Below, one piece after another: positions 23,562-32,491 of a stretch of 64,000 bases of DNA. The stretch's first letter is position 1. Each line of letters begins with the position of its first letter. The stretch lies in NCBI RefSeq assembly GCF_020564935.1, contig NZ_JAJCXB010000026.1, positions 1 to 64,000 of the forward strand, written 5' to 3'. Origin of the DNA: Streptomyces pinistramenti. GTDB lineage: Bacteria; Actinomycetota; Actinomycetes; Streptomycetales; Streptomycetaceae. Position numbers and translations under genes: made by a program. The notes below the pieces were generated by a model that ran no database searches, was not told where the DNA came from, and was given only the letters and a program-made list of their open reading frames with translations.

Positions 23562-25997
23562 GTGGAGACCGCGGACACGACACCGCACGCGCGGCCAACG
23601 CGCAAGGAAGCGACGGACGATGAGCCGGCCGACGCCATGGCGCCGCAGCTCGCCCTGGAACTGCTGGTGCACGGCGTCGGCGGCACCACGCCCCAGGAGA
23701 TGCTCGGCGACCCGCGCGTCCAGCTGATCACCGGCGACGACACCGCGGCCTGCTACCGGCGGACCGAGGACGCCGACGCCGAGGAGCGCCCCGACGACCA
23801 CCGCGGCGAACCGGTCCGCGAGGCGTACTGCTGGTCCAACCTCACCTCGGGCAACGGCGCCCGCGCCCTCTGGCTGATCCTGCTGCCCTTCATGGTCGCC
23901 AACCTCGCCCACTGGATGCGCCCCGCCGCCCCGCAGGACCACCGCGCCCAGCGCGTCTACGACGTCCTCGTCCGCGTCCTCGCGCTCAGCCTCACGGTCC
24001 TGCTGGCGGCCGCCGCCTGTGAGGTCGCCCTCGACCTCACGGCCTGGCAGTGCGCCGGCACCCCGGTCTGCGTCACCGGCAAGTCCTGGATGGGCTTCGT
24101 CAACCCGGCCGACGGCGGCTGGTGGAGCCCGCCGGGCCGCCGCCTCGTCCTCGCCGCCACCCTGCCGCTGCTGCTCATCGGCTTCCTGTGGTGGCTCTCG
24201 CACCGCACCTGGAGCGCCTACGAATCGGCGTCCCCGCCGCCCCGCCGCCCCGGCACCTCACGCGACACCCCGCCCGCCGAACGCACCGCGCTCAGCCTCG
24301 ACGGCTTCTGGTACGGCCGCAGGCTCGTCGCCCGGCTGCGCGCCGCACACACCACCGCCGGTGTGCTGACCGTCGCCGCCGCCCTCCTTGTCGCCACCCG
24401 CAAGGCCGACGCGAAGGCCGGCCACGCCGCGGGCCTCGTGGCCACCGGCGACGCCCTGGCCGCGCTGCTCGTCCTGCTGGCCGCCACCACCCTCGTCATC
24501 GTCTGGCGCACCGCCCGCAGCGAGGCCGCACCCGACGACACCACCGACCGCCCCGTCGTACGGGCCCTGCCCTACGCGGCACTCGGCACGCTGGCCCTGA
24601 CCGCCGTGTACGCCGCCTGGGAGCGTCCCGCGGCGCACAGTTCGGGAGCGCTGCCAGGCGCCGCCGCGTTCGGCGCCATCGCCGTCCTTCAGGGCGCCCT
24701 GGTCCTCGCCCTCGCCGTCACCGCCGGGATCCTCCAGCGCGCCGCGCCCCACAGCCCCCGTACCGCGCTGCGCGGCATGGGAGGCCCCGCCGTCGCCCTG
24801 CTGTCCTGCGCGGTCGGCGGGGTGCTGTCCGGGGGAGTGGCCCAGCGGTTCGCCGACTGGATGGACGGCGATGCGACGCCCGGCCAGAACGGCGCCCCCA
24901 TGGCGGGCCCGCCGGTCCTGCTCTCCTGGCAGGCCGCGGCCCTCCCCGTTCTGCTGCTCGTGGTCGCCGGCGTCGCCGTGCTCGCCGCGCTCCGGGTACG
25001 CGCCGTATGCCGCAGCGTCACGCCCGACATCGCGGGCCTCTACGACAGCAGGGAGAAGCCCGACGCGTGGCGCACCCGCAGGATCGCCGGGACCATCGCC
25101 CGCGCCGGGCTCACGGACGCGGCGCCCGTCCTCGTCGCGGCCATCGCGGCGGTCACCCTCGTCCTCGGCGCCGGAGCGGTCACCGGCGCCTGGCTCACCG
25201 ACCGGGCGCCGGGCCCCGCCACCGAAGGCGCGCCGCCGGCCGTGCATGCCGCAGCCGAGACCGCCGCGGCCCTCGGCTCCTGGCTGATGGGCGCCGGCGT
25301 GCTCCTCCTGCTCGCCACGGGCCGCCGCGCCTACCGCGACCGCTCAGCGCGCCGCACCATCGGCATCCTCTGGGACGTCGGCACCTTCTGGCCGCGCGCC
25401 GCCCACCCCTTCGCGCCCCCCTGCTACGCCGAGCGCGCCGTCCCCGACCTGACCTGGCGGATGGCCACCTGGACCGAGCGGTTCGACGGACGCCTGGTGC
25501 TCTCGGGCCACTCCCAGGGCAGCGTCCTTGCGGCGGCCGCCGTCTGGCAGCTGGATCTCGTCACCCGCAGCCGCGTCGCGCTGCTCACCTACGGATCCCC
25601 TCTGGAGCGGCTCTACGGCCGGTGGTTCCCCGCCTACTTCGGCCCGCCCGCCCTCACCGGACTGCACCGCGAGATGGACGACTGGCGCAACCTCTGGCGC
25701 TTCACCGACCCCATCGGCGGCCCCATCCTCCTCACCTGCGAGGACGGCCGCCGGATCGACGAAGGCCCGCTCCGCGACCCGCTGGCCTTCGGCCGCAGCC
25801 TGCGCAGCCCGCTGCCGGCCCAGATCCTCGGACACGGCGACTACGAGGCGGACCCGGTCTTCGGCAGGGTCCGCGCCGAGCTGATCGCCCGGCTCGGCCC
25901 GCGGCTGCCGGGACCGCGCCCAGGGCCTGGTGAACCTGCGGAGTGCGCCCCGGACAGCGGCCCGGATCAGGGGAGTTCGGGCAGGTCGTCGGCGTAG
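23562..25997 (+). CDS. large integral-membrane protein with a split alpha/beta-hydrolase domain
   Basis: An 811-residue protein. Near the N-terminus, ALELLVHGVGGTTPQEML looks like the first strand and oxyanion HG (H37) of an alpha/beta hydrolase; the nucleophile elbow GHSQGS appears only at S651, followed by LLTYGSPLERLYG as in lipases. Between them lie about eleven hydrophobic helices and loops. A candidate catalytic His is in ILGHGDYEADPVF near the end. I read it as a membrane-anchored esterase or lipase with a transmembrane insertion; substrate unknown. GTG 23562 has GGGGGA upstream; ATG 23508 and ATG 23638 are alternatives. Its last 31 bases overlap the AAA+ gene on the opposite strand. 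Confidence 0.75.
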   Translation: METADTTPHARPTRKEATDDEPADAMAPQLALELLVHGVGGTTPQEMLGDPRVQLITGDDTAACYRRTEDADAEERPDDHRGEPVREAYCWSNLTSGNGARALWLILLPFMVANLAHWMRPAAPQDHRAQRVYDVLVRVLALSLTVLLAAAACEVALDLTAWQCAGTPVCVTGKSWMGFVNPADGGWWSPPGRRLVLAATLPLLLIGFLWWLSHRTWSAYESASPPPRRPGTSRDTPPAERTALSLDGFWYGRRLVARLRAAHTTAGVLTVAAALLVATRKADAKAGHAAGLVATGDALAALLVLLAATTLVIVWRTARSEAAPDDTTDRPVVRALPYAALGTLALTAVYAAWERPAAHSSGALPGAAAFGAIAVLQGALVLALAVTAGILQRAAPHSPRTALRGMGGPAVALLSCAVGGVLSGGVAQRFADWMDGDATPGQNGAPMAGPPVLLSWQAAALPVLLLVVAGVAVLAALRVRAVCRSVTPDIAGLYDSREKPDAWRTRRIAGTIARAGLTDAAPVLVAAIAAVTLVLGAGAVTGAWLTDRAPGPATEGAPPAVHAAAETAAALGSWLMGAGVLLLLATGRRAYRDRSARRTIGILWDVGTFWPRAAHPFAPPCYAERAVPDLTWRMATWTERFDGRLVLSGHSQGSVLAAAAVWQLDLVTRSRVALLTYGSPLERLYGRWFPAYFGPPALTGLHREMDDWRNLWRFTDPIGGPILLTCEDGRRIDEGPLRDPLAFGRSLRSPLPAQILGHGDYEADPVFGRVRAELIARLGPRLPGPRPGPGEPAECAPDSGPDQGSSGRSSA

Positions 25998-28417
25998 AGC
26001 AGGGTGAGGTCGTCGGTGCTCGGGTCGGTCAGCTGCGCGACCCGGCTCGCGTGCCGCTCGACCATCGCCTCGAACGTCTGCCGCGCGGTCCTGCCGTTGC
26101 CGAACGACGGCCCCTTGGGCAGTGCCGTGAAGTACTTCAGGAGTGCTTCGTCCGCCCCCTCGCCGAGCTGGTACTCGTGCTCCTCGCCCTGCTGCTCGAC
26201 GATCCGCAGCAGTTCCTCGGCGCCGTAGTCGCCGAAGGTGATGGTCCGCGAGAAACGGGACGCCACACCGGGGTTGACCGCGAGGAAGCGCTCCATCTCG
26301 GAGGTGTAACCGGCCACGATCACCACCACCGCCTCCCGGTGGTCCTCCATCAGCTTCACCAGCGTGTCGATGGCCTCCCGCCCGAAGTCCCGGCCCGAGT
26401 CCTCGGGGGACAGCGCGTACGCCTCGTCGATGAAGAGCACGCCGCCCCGCGCCCGGTCGAACGCCTCCTGGGTACGGATCGCCGTCGACCCGATGTGCTC
26501 GCCCACCAGGTCCACCCGCGACACCTCGACCAGATGCCCGCGCTCCAACACCCCCAGGGACGCCAGGATTTCGCCGTACAGCCGGGCCACCGTCGTCTTG
26601 CCGGTACCAGGGGAGCCGGTGAAGACGAGATGCCGGCGCGCGGATGCCGCCTTCAGGCCCGCCTGCTGCCGCCTGCGTCCCACCTCGATCATGTTGATCA
26701 GGCCGCGCACCTCACGCTTGACGCTGTCCAGACCGACCAGGAGGTCCAGTTCGCCCAGCACCTCGTCCGAAGGGCGCCGGGCGGCCTCCGGCTCGGCCGC
26801 TGCCGTTGGAGCCGCTGCCGTCCGCTGCACACCCTGTGCCGGCACCCCGCCCAGCAGCCCCGCCGTCTGCGTCGCCTGCTGCACCGAGGGCCCGGCGGGG
26901 ACCGGCACGGGCGGGGCCTGCGCCGCCCGGCTCTCGTCGCTGGTGCAGTCCTCGACCAGCGGCCCGCCGCCGCTGCCGTCCCCCGACGTCCCCTCGGCGA
27001 ACTCGTAGCCGCCCCGTGCACACCGTTCCGTACGGCACCGTGCCAGCGTCGTACGGCAGCCGTCTATGACGTGGAAGCCGAATCCCGAACTGCCCGTCAC
27101 CCGGCAGCTGTGGAACGTGCCGCGGCCCTCGGCGGAGACGTAGAAGCCCGCCTCGGCCGGCGAACTGACCGTGCAGCCCTCGATGGTGGGGTCGGCGCCC
27201 TTGGTGACGATGACGCCGGTCTGCGCGCCGTCGATGGTGCAGTTGGCGAGGGTGCCGCCGCTGCCGTGGTCACGGAACCAGGCGCCGGTCGCCGCCTCCC
27301 GGATCCGGCAGTCGTCCAGCTGCACCGTCGCGCCGTCGCTGACCGACACGGCGGTGTTGCGCACCTGCGAGAGGTCGCTGTCGACCACGTCGGCGCGCGA
27401 GCCCCGGTCCAGGACGAACAGCGCGTCCGGCACGTCGTGCACCCGCGTCGCATCCAGCACGGCCGTCGCGCCGTCGCTCACCCACACCGCCGGGTAGTCG
27501 CCCGTACTGTCGTGGATCTCGCACTGGTTGGCGTCCACCCGGGTGCCCGGATCCCAGACCGACAGGCCGTTGCGGCCGAAGTGCCGCACCGTGCTGCGGG
27601 TCAGCGTGAGCACCGAACGCGACCGCAGATCGACGGCGTTCTCCGGGATGTCGTGGATGGCGCAGTCGGCGAGCGTGAGCACCGCGTCGGTGTCCAGCGT
27701 GACGCCGTCGGCCGAGGTGCGGTGCACGGTGCAGTCGGTGAAGTGGCCGGTGGCCCGCGCCGCGACCTGCACCCCCGTGCCCTTGATCTCGTACACCTCG
27801 CAGCCCACCGCCTCCAGCGCGCTGCCCTCGCCGTGCAGCGACAGGCCGGCTCCTGACGTGTGGTGGACGCGGCAGTTCTCCAGCCGCGGATGCGCCCCGC
27901 CCCGTACCGAGACCCCGGCCTGCCCGGCGGCCACCACCTCGCACTCCTCGAAGACGCCGCCCGCGCCGTCCAGCACGCTGATGCCGACCCCGCCGGCGTT
28001 GTCGACGGTGCAGCGCCGCACGGTCGGCCGGGCGCCGCCGCGGACCTCGATGCCGGCCGCCGACCGGGTCACCACCCGCAGCCCCGCCAACTCCGGTGCG
28101 CCGTCCTCCACCAGCAGCGCGGGCGACGCCGAATCCGTCGCCTCCAGATGCAGGTCGTGGACGGTCGCCGAGGCGCGAATCGTCAGCGCGACGCCGTCCG
28201 CCGGGGCGATCCGCACCGAACCGCGCGCGCCGTCCGGGCCGCGCAGCGTCACCGCGCGCAGCAGCACCAGATTCTCGCGGTAGGTCCCGGCGGGCACGGT
28301 CAGCACATCACCGTCCCCCGCGGCCTCCAGAGCGGCGGCGAGCGAGCTGTACTCCCCCGTACGGCGCCGCCAACGCGACGTTCCGGAGTGCGTCACCTGG
28401 ACCGAGCCCTGTGCCAT
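25967..28417 (-). CDS. right-handed beta-helix protein fused to a CbxX/SpoVK-type AAA+ ATPase
   Basis: An 816-residue fusion. Residues about 15-500 are parallel beta-helix repeats, roughly one turn per 22-23 residues, with recurring phrases such as GGARPTVRRCTVDNAGGVGI and many Cys at equivalent positions. A Pro/Ala linker follows, then from about 545 a CbbX/SpoVK-like AAA+ domain: Walker A GSPGTGKTT, Walker B GGVLFIDEAYAL, sensor region VIVAGY and arginine finger area NPGVASRFSRTI. The ATPase half resembles EccA and CbbX remodelling enzymes. No signal peptide, so it is cytoplasmic. ATG 28417 follows GGTGGGGG. Target protein unknown; neighbours are membrane proteins. Confidence 0.88.
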   Translation of the reverse strand: MAQGSVQVTHSGTSRWRRRTGEYSSLAAALEAAGDGDVLTVPAGTYRENLVLLRAVTLRGPDGARGSVRIAPADGVALTIRASATVHDLHLEATDSASPALLVEDGAPELAGLRVVTRSAAGIEVRGGARPTVRRCTVDNAGGVGISVLDGAGGVFEECEVVAAGQAGVSVRGGAHPRLENCRVHHTSGAGLSLHGEGSALEAVGCEVYEIKGTGVQVAARATGHFTDCTVHRTSADGVTLDTDAVLTLADCAIHDIPENAVDLRSRSVLTLTRSTVRHFGRNGLSVWDPGTRVDANQCEIHDSTGDYPAVWVSDGATAVLDATRVHDVPDALFVLDRGSRADVVDSDLSQVRNTAVSVSDGATVQLDDCRIREAATGAWFRDHGSGGTLANCTIDGAQTGVIVTKGADPTIEGCTVSSPAEAGFYVSAEGRGTFHSCRVTGSSGFGFHVIDGCRTTLARCRTERCARGGYEFAEGTSGDGSGGGPLVEDCTSDESRAAQAPPVPVPAGPSVQQATQTAGLLGGVPAQGVQRTAAAPTAAAEPEAARRPSDEVLGELDLLVGLDSVKREVRGLINMIEVGRRRQQAGLKAASARRHLVFTGSPGTGKTTVARLYGEILASLGVLERGHLVEVSRVDLVGEHIGSTAIRTQEAFDRARGGVLFIDEAYALSPEDSGRDFGREAIDTLVKLMEDHREAVVVIVAGYTSEMERFLAVNPGVASRFSRTITFGDYGAEELLRIVEQQGEEHEYQLGEGADEALLKYFTALPKGPSFGNGRTARQTFEAMVERHASRVAQLTDPSTDDLTLLYADDLPELP

Positions 28418-28652
28418 GGCGCTGTCGTGCCCCCACCTCGTACGGCTGTTGACGGCCCGGCAGGTTCCGTCCGCTGATGTCCGCTTTCGGGTGCGCCAGG
28501 CCCCAGCCGAGTGGCTGGCTGCACCACCGTAGCGCGCCCGGCGGGGGGTAGTTGACATGGTCAGACACTCCCGGACGGCTCCGGCGGCACGGCGCCGGAC
28601 ATGGGTCGACGCCGCCGCACCGTGGCCCGGCGGCGGCCCGCGCACCGCCCCG

Positions 28653-29258
28653 TCAGCTGCCCGCGCCCGCCTTGCCCCAGTCCTGGTCCGCGCGCTCCCA
28701 CGCCTCGTCCCAGCGGCGGTAGCGGCGGGCCGTCATCCGTCGGACGGCCAGCCTGCGGCAGCCCTCGACCAGGCCGCCGACCGCCGCCGCGACGCCGAGA
28801 CCGGCCAGCACCGCGTGCGCGCCCGCGGTGCTGGTGTCCATCGGACGCGGCATCACCCTGCCGCGGTCGTCGGTCCAGATCCGGAAGCGGGAGCCCGGCT
28901 CCACGAGCCGCGGCGCACCGACCTGCCCCGTGTGCGGGCTGCCGTCCCACGCCGTCCAGCGGGCGACGACCCGCAGACGCGCATCGCGCTGCGTGGCGGT
29001 CTCCGGATCGGGGTCGAGGGGAGCGCGGGAGGCCAGCCGGTCGACCGTGGCCCACACGAGATGCCGCTGCGCGCGCTGGCTCCGTACCGTCTCCAGGAGG
29101 CCGTCGTACGCGGCGCCGCCCGCCGCCGCGCCCGCGGCCGGTGCGCCCAGGGCGATGAGGAGGACGGTGACGGCCGTGAGCCAGGACTCGATGCGGTCGG
29201 TCGTGCGCCGCAGCGGATTGTGCCGCCGGCGCCCTCTCCTTGCCCTCGCTTGCTTCAC
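28653..29258 (-). CDS. Rv1733c-family membrane protein
   Basis: A 201-residue protein with two transmembrane helices: one at about residues 26-50 (WLTAVTVLLIALGAPAAGAA) and one at about 147-165 (AGAHAVLAGLGVAAAVGGLV), leaving a roughly 95-residue outer domain rich in charged residues between. The arginine-rich N-terminus (RRGRRRHNPLRRTTDR) and this layout fit the Rv1733c group of actinobacterial membrane proteins, function unknown. GTG 29258 is preceded by AAGGAGAGGGGG. It is upstream of, and on the same strand as, the beta-helix/AAA+ gene, with a gap of about 235 bases. Confidence 0.82.
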   Translation of the reverse strand: MKQARARRGRRRHNPLRRTTDRIESWLTAVTVLLIALGAPAAGAAAGGAAYDGLLETVRSQRAQRHLVWATVDRLASRAPLDPDPETATQRDARLRVVARWTAWDGSPHTGQVGAPRLVEPGSRFRIWTDDRGRVMPRPMDTSTAGAHAVLAGLGVAAAVGGLVEGCRRLAVRRMTARRYRRWDEAWERADQDWGKAGAGS

Positions 29259-29406
29259 GGAACCCCCTCTCCTTGATTACCTCATCTGGCGCCGCTCATG
29301 TGTGAGTTGGGCGAAGAGAGGCCGGGTTCACTCGGTTTGAGGAGAACTGCGGGGGAGCGAGTGGCGGGAGTGCGGGCAAGGGGACGGAGGGGCGCGGGCC
29401 CGTCCG

Positions 29407-30231
29407 TCAGCCGAGCACCTCGAAGGCGTCGCCGACCCGGATCGTGCCGGTTTTCTGCGGCACCAGATTCTGGCCGAAGACCAGTTGGTCGCCGACGCGC
29501 CGGTGCCGGGCGAGCGTGCGCAGCGGTTCCTTGCCGCGCTCGGCGGTGCGCTGGTCGGTGGTGGTGACGACGCAGCGCCCGCAGGGTTTGACCACCCGGA
29601 AGACCACCTCGCCGATACGGACCGTGCGCCAGGTGTCCTCGGCCCACGGAGCGGTGCCGTCGACGACCACATTGGGCCGGAAACGGTTCATCGGCAGCGG
29701 GCCCTCGTCGGCGTGATCGCCCTGCGCGACAAGGGAGTTGAGCGCATCGAGGGACGAGGTCGTGGTCAGCAGCAGCGGAAAGCCGTCCGCGAACGAGACC
29801 GTCTCGTCCGGCCGCGCGTACGCCGGGTCGATCGGCCGCCGCTTCCCGGGTGCATCGAGATGGACCAGCTCCACCGGCACGCCCAGGTACCGGCTGAACC
29901 AGTCGGCCGCGGCCGCGTCGGCGGGCACCGCATCGACCGTGTCCCGCCAGATCTCGACCGCGACCGTCTCCCCGGACCAGGGCACCTCGACGGTCAGCGG
30001 CGGCATGCCGGGCGCGGTCAGCCGAACGGCCTGGCCCGGCAGCTCTTCGGCGGCGGCCAACGCCAGCTTCGGGTTTGGCCGTTGGCTCAGCATCCTGCGC
30101 TGTGCGTCCACCAGCATCCAGCGACGGTCCCCGGCGAGCCCCCACGGTTCCACGACCGCCTCGCCGGGGCCGGACCCCGCAAGAGATTTGACCGGATACA
30201 GATGGATGGCTTGCAACGCAGACTCGGGCAT
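29407..30231 (-). CDS. MOSC-domain protein (N-terminal beta-barrel plus MOSC)
   Basis: A 274-residue protein of the molybdenum cofactor sulfurase C-terminal type, like YcbX and mARC. The N-terminal barrel starts ALQAIHLYPVKSLAGSG with GDRRWMLVD; the MOSC domain has NRFRPNVVV and the conserved cysteine in VKPCGRCVVTTTDQ that ligates molybdenum. Likely activity is Moco-dependent reduction of N-hydroxylated compounds or sulfur transfer. There is no SD; CAGGAT lies six bases before ATG 30231, fitting a leaderless message. Downstream of it the 148 bases to 29258 hold nothing recognisable. Confidence 0.9.
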   Translation of the reverse strand: MPESALQAIHLYPVKSLAGSGPGEAVVEPWGLAGDRRWMLVDAQRRMLSQRPNPKLALAAAEELPGQAVRLTAPGMPPLTVEVPWSGETVAVEIWRDTVDAVPADAAAADWFSRYLGVPVELVHLDAPGKRRPIDPAYARPDETVSFADGFPLLLTTTSSLDALNSLVAQGDHADEGPLPMNRFRPNVVVDGTAPWAEDTWRTVRIGEVVFRVVKPCGRCVVTTTDQRTAERGKEPLRTLARHRRVGDQLVFGQNLVPQKTGTIRVGDAFEVLG

Positions 30232-30272
30232 GGCCCCATCCTGTCAGCCGCCCGGAACGGTCGACCGAGCGG

Positions 30273-30722
30273 TCAGTACCCCCGCGAGGGGTACTGGCGG
30301 CCGTACGGATCGTCGTACGGAGCCGCGCCGCGCTGCGGCGCGGGCGCCACCGGGGCGGCCGGGCGCATCGCTTCGTAGCCCGTGCCCATTCCCGGACGCT
30401 GCGGCTGCTGCGGCTGCTGGGACGGGTAGCCGCGGGTGCCGGTCTGCTGCGGGATGTACGGCGCGGGCGCGTGCTGCAGCGGGGGGACCGGCTGCGCGGC
30501 GGCGCCGGGATATCCCTGCGACGGATGGGACGGGGCGGCGGGAAGGGCCGCGGGGAGCGCCGGCAGGTAGGACGAGCCGGTGTCATACGGAGAAGGAGAG
30601 ACCCGGATCGGGGCGATCTGCGGTGTACCGCGTTCCGCGACGAGGCTGTCGTAGATCGGGGTGTCCGGGAAGGACGGCGAAGCGTAGTAGCCGCCGCCAT
30701 AGGTAGAGCGGGGGGAGGTCAT
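30273..30722 (-). CDS. DUF6643 family protein
   Basis: A 149-residue low-complexity protein. The conserved head MTSPRSTYGGGYYASPSFPD, then IYDSLVAERGTPQIAPIRV, marks the Streptomyces DUF6643 family; the rest is Pro/Gln/Ala/Tyr-rich and probably disordered. No signal peptide, membrane helix or enzymatic motif. ATG 30722 has AGAGGT almost touching it, and CTTAA-G-TTAAG (30726-30736), a short dyad, lies just upstream. Function unknown; conservation of the first 45 residues suggests a docking peptide. Confidence 0.82.
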   Translation of the reverse strand: MTSPRSTYGGGYYASPSFPDTPIYDSLVAERGTPQIAPIRVSPSPYDTGSSYLPALPAALPAAPSHPSQGYPGAAAQPVPPLQHAPAPYIPQQTGTRGYPSQQPQQPQRPGMGTGYEAMRPAAPVAPAPQRGAAPYDDPYGRQYPSRGY

Positions 30723-31080
30723 ACCTCTTAAGTTAAGCCCACGATGTGTCGATTGGGGAGCCTGAAAAGCGGGTTGTTTCGCGGGTGCGTGACGGACTCG
30801 CCTCACCAATGTGAGCGAACCTGCGGAAATCGGTCGAGATCGGCCGTAGAAATCGTGTAAAGACCGCGCTTCTTGCAGGTGAATGGGGGGCGTTCGGAGC
30901 GCTCCGGGCCAAGTAGGTTGGAGTGCGCCGCTGCTGACGGGGAAACGTGTGGGACGGATGTGTCTCATGGGGTCTCGGGGCCGCCGGGCCGTGATGCCGG
31001 CGGGGCAGGCGCGGTGGCGCGAGCCGGATCGGGACAGCGGGTCCGGTGGAACGAGTGGGCAACGAGAGAGGGGTGCGGCG
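30723..31080. other. intergenic control region of DUF6643 and TerD-like genes
   Basis: About 360 bases, less GC-rich than the genes around it, with no credible gene. It carries the 11-base dyad at 30726-30736 and a TAGGTT hexamer at 30914-30919 that could be a -10 for the TerD-like gene. The leader after that hexamer would be about 160 bases; I see no riboswitch-like structure in it. Confidence 0.45.
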
Positions 31081-32475
31081 ATGTCGATGCGCAAGGGCGG
31101 GAACGTTCCGGTACCGGCCGGGGCCGTGCGGGTGGAGCTGGGCTGGCAGGCCGCACCTGGTGCCCCGGACGTGGACGCGTCGGCCCTCCTGCTGGTGTCG
31201 GGCAAGGTGCGCGACGACGCCGACTTCGTCTTCTACAACCAGGCCGTGCACGCCTCCGGCGCCGTACGCCACGAGGGCAAACGGCAGGCCGGCGGCACCT
31301 TGACCGACACGCTCGCCGTCGATCTCGCCGCCGTGGAGGGCCCGGTGGAGACGGTGGTGCTCGCGGCGTCCGCCGACGGCGGGACCTTCGGCCAGGTCCC
31401 CGGGCTGCACATCCGGGTGCTCGACGCCACGGACGGCGCCGAGATCGCCCGCTTCGACAGCCAGGACGCGTCCCGCGAGACGGCCTTCGTCCTCGGCGAG
31501 CTCTACCGCCGCCAGGGCGCCTGGAAGTTCCGCGCGGTGGGCCAGGGGTACGACACCGGACTCGCCGGGCTGGCCACCGACTTCGGGATCAGCGTGGCGT
31601 CGGAGCGCGAGCCGCAGGCGCCGGCGGAGGCAGCGGCACCGGGCCCGGCGCCCGCCGCACCGCCGGTCGCCCCGCCACCCGGTCCGCCCGCACCGCCGAT
31701 GGCCCCGCCGCCCCCGGCCGCGCCCTCGTTGACGTCCGGTCAACCCGGGGTATCGATCCCGCCGCCGCCCGGATACCCGGCGCCCGCACCCGCGGCCCCT
31801 CCCGTCCGCCTGACGAAAGTCACCCTGACGAAGGAAACACCGGCCGTCTCGTTGACGAAGCAGGGTGGCACGTCCGGCGCGATGCGGGTGAATCTCAACT
31901 GGACCGGCGCCAAGGGCGGCAAACGGCTCGGCAGGAAAATCGGCCGCAAGGCCATGGAAGCGCTCGGGGCCCGCGGCGCCCTGCTGCCGCAGACCGGCGA
32001 CCTCGACCTCGATCTCTGCGCGCTCTACGAACTCACCGACGGCAGCGCCGGGGTGGTGCACCCGCTCGGCAACAGTTTCGGCGCGCTGCACACCCCGCCC
32101 TACATCCAGCTCGACGGCGACGACCGCACCGGAGCCGTCGCGTCCGGCGAGAACCTCACCATCAACCTCGACCACCAGGCGCAGATCCGCCGCGTCCTGC
32201 TCTTCGTCACCGTCTACGCGGGCGCCCGCAGCTTCGAGGGCCTGGCCGCGACCGTCACGCTCCAGCCGCAGCACGGCGCACCGGTCGAGTTCACCCTGGA
32301 CGCGTGCACCGTGCCGTCGCCCGTGTGTGCCCTCGCCCTGATCACCAACACCGGCAGCGAACTCGTCGTCCAGCGCGAGGCCCGCTACCTCGTCCCGCAG
32401 CCGGGCGTCAGCCCGCAGCGCACCGTCGACCACGCCTACGGATGGGGCCTGGACTGGTCACCCGCCAGGAAGTGA
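31081..32475 (+). CDS. TerD-family protein with a second TerA-like domain
   Basis: A 464-residue cytoplasmic protein. Residues 1-175 are a TerD domain (MSMRKGGNVPVPAG; calcium-site region DDADFVFYNQAVHASGAVRH; GAEIARFDS), then a long Pro/Ala linker, then from about residue 270 a TerA-like domain (MRVNLNW, GDLDLDLCALYELTDG, LGNSFGALHTPPYIQLDGDD). Family members bind calcium and form stress-response or tellurite-resistance membrane-associated complexes. ATG 31081 follows AGGGG. No other ter genes adjoin it. Its 3' end is 16 bases from the convergent glycosyltransferase stop. Confidence 0.9.
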   Translation: MSMRKGGNVPVPAGAVRVELGWQAAPGAPDVDASALLLVSGKVRDDADFVFYNQAVHASGAVRHEGKRQAGGTLTDTLAVDLAAVEGPVETVVLAASADGGTFGQVPGLHIRVLDATDGAEIARFDSQDASRETAFVLGELYRRQGAWKFRAVGQGYDTGLAGLATDFGISVASEREPQAPAEAAAPGPAPAAPPVAPPPGPPAPPMAPPPPAAPSLTSGQPGVSIPPPPGYPAPAPAAPPVRLTKVTLTKETPAVSLTKQGGTSGAMRVNLNWTGAKGGKRLGRKIGRKAMEALGARGALLPQTGDLDLDLCALYELTDGSAGVVHPLGNSFGALHTPPYIQLDGDDRTGAVASGENLTINLDHQAQIRRVLLFVTVYAGARSFEGLAATVTLQPQHGAPVEFTLDACTVPSPVCALALITNTGSELVVQREARYLVPQPGVSPQRTVDHAYGWGLDWSPARK

Positions 32476-32491
32476 GCGCAGGCCCGCACCC

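Noticed and set aside
29407..30231. MOSC protein considered as part of an operon with Rv1733c-type gene
   Set aside because: It is encoded on the same strand but lies upstream, with a gap of 148 bases and no functional link; left as separate.
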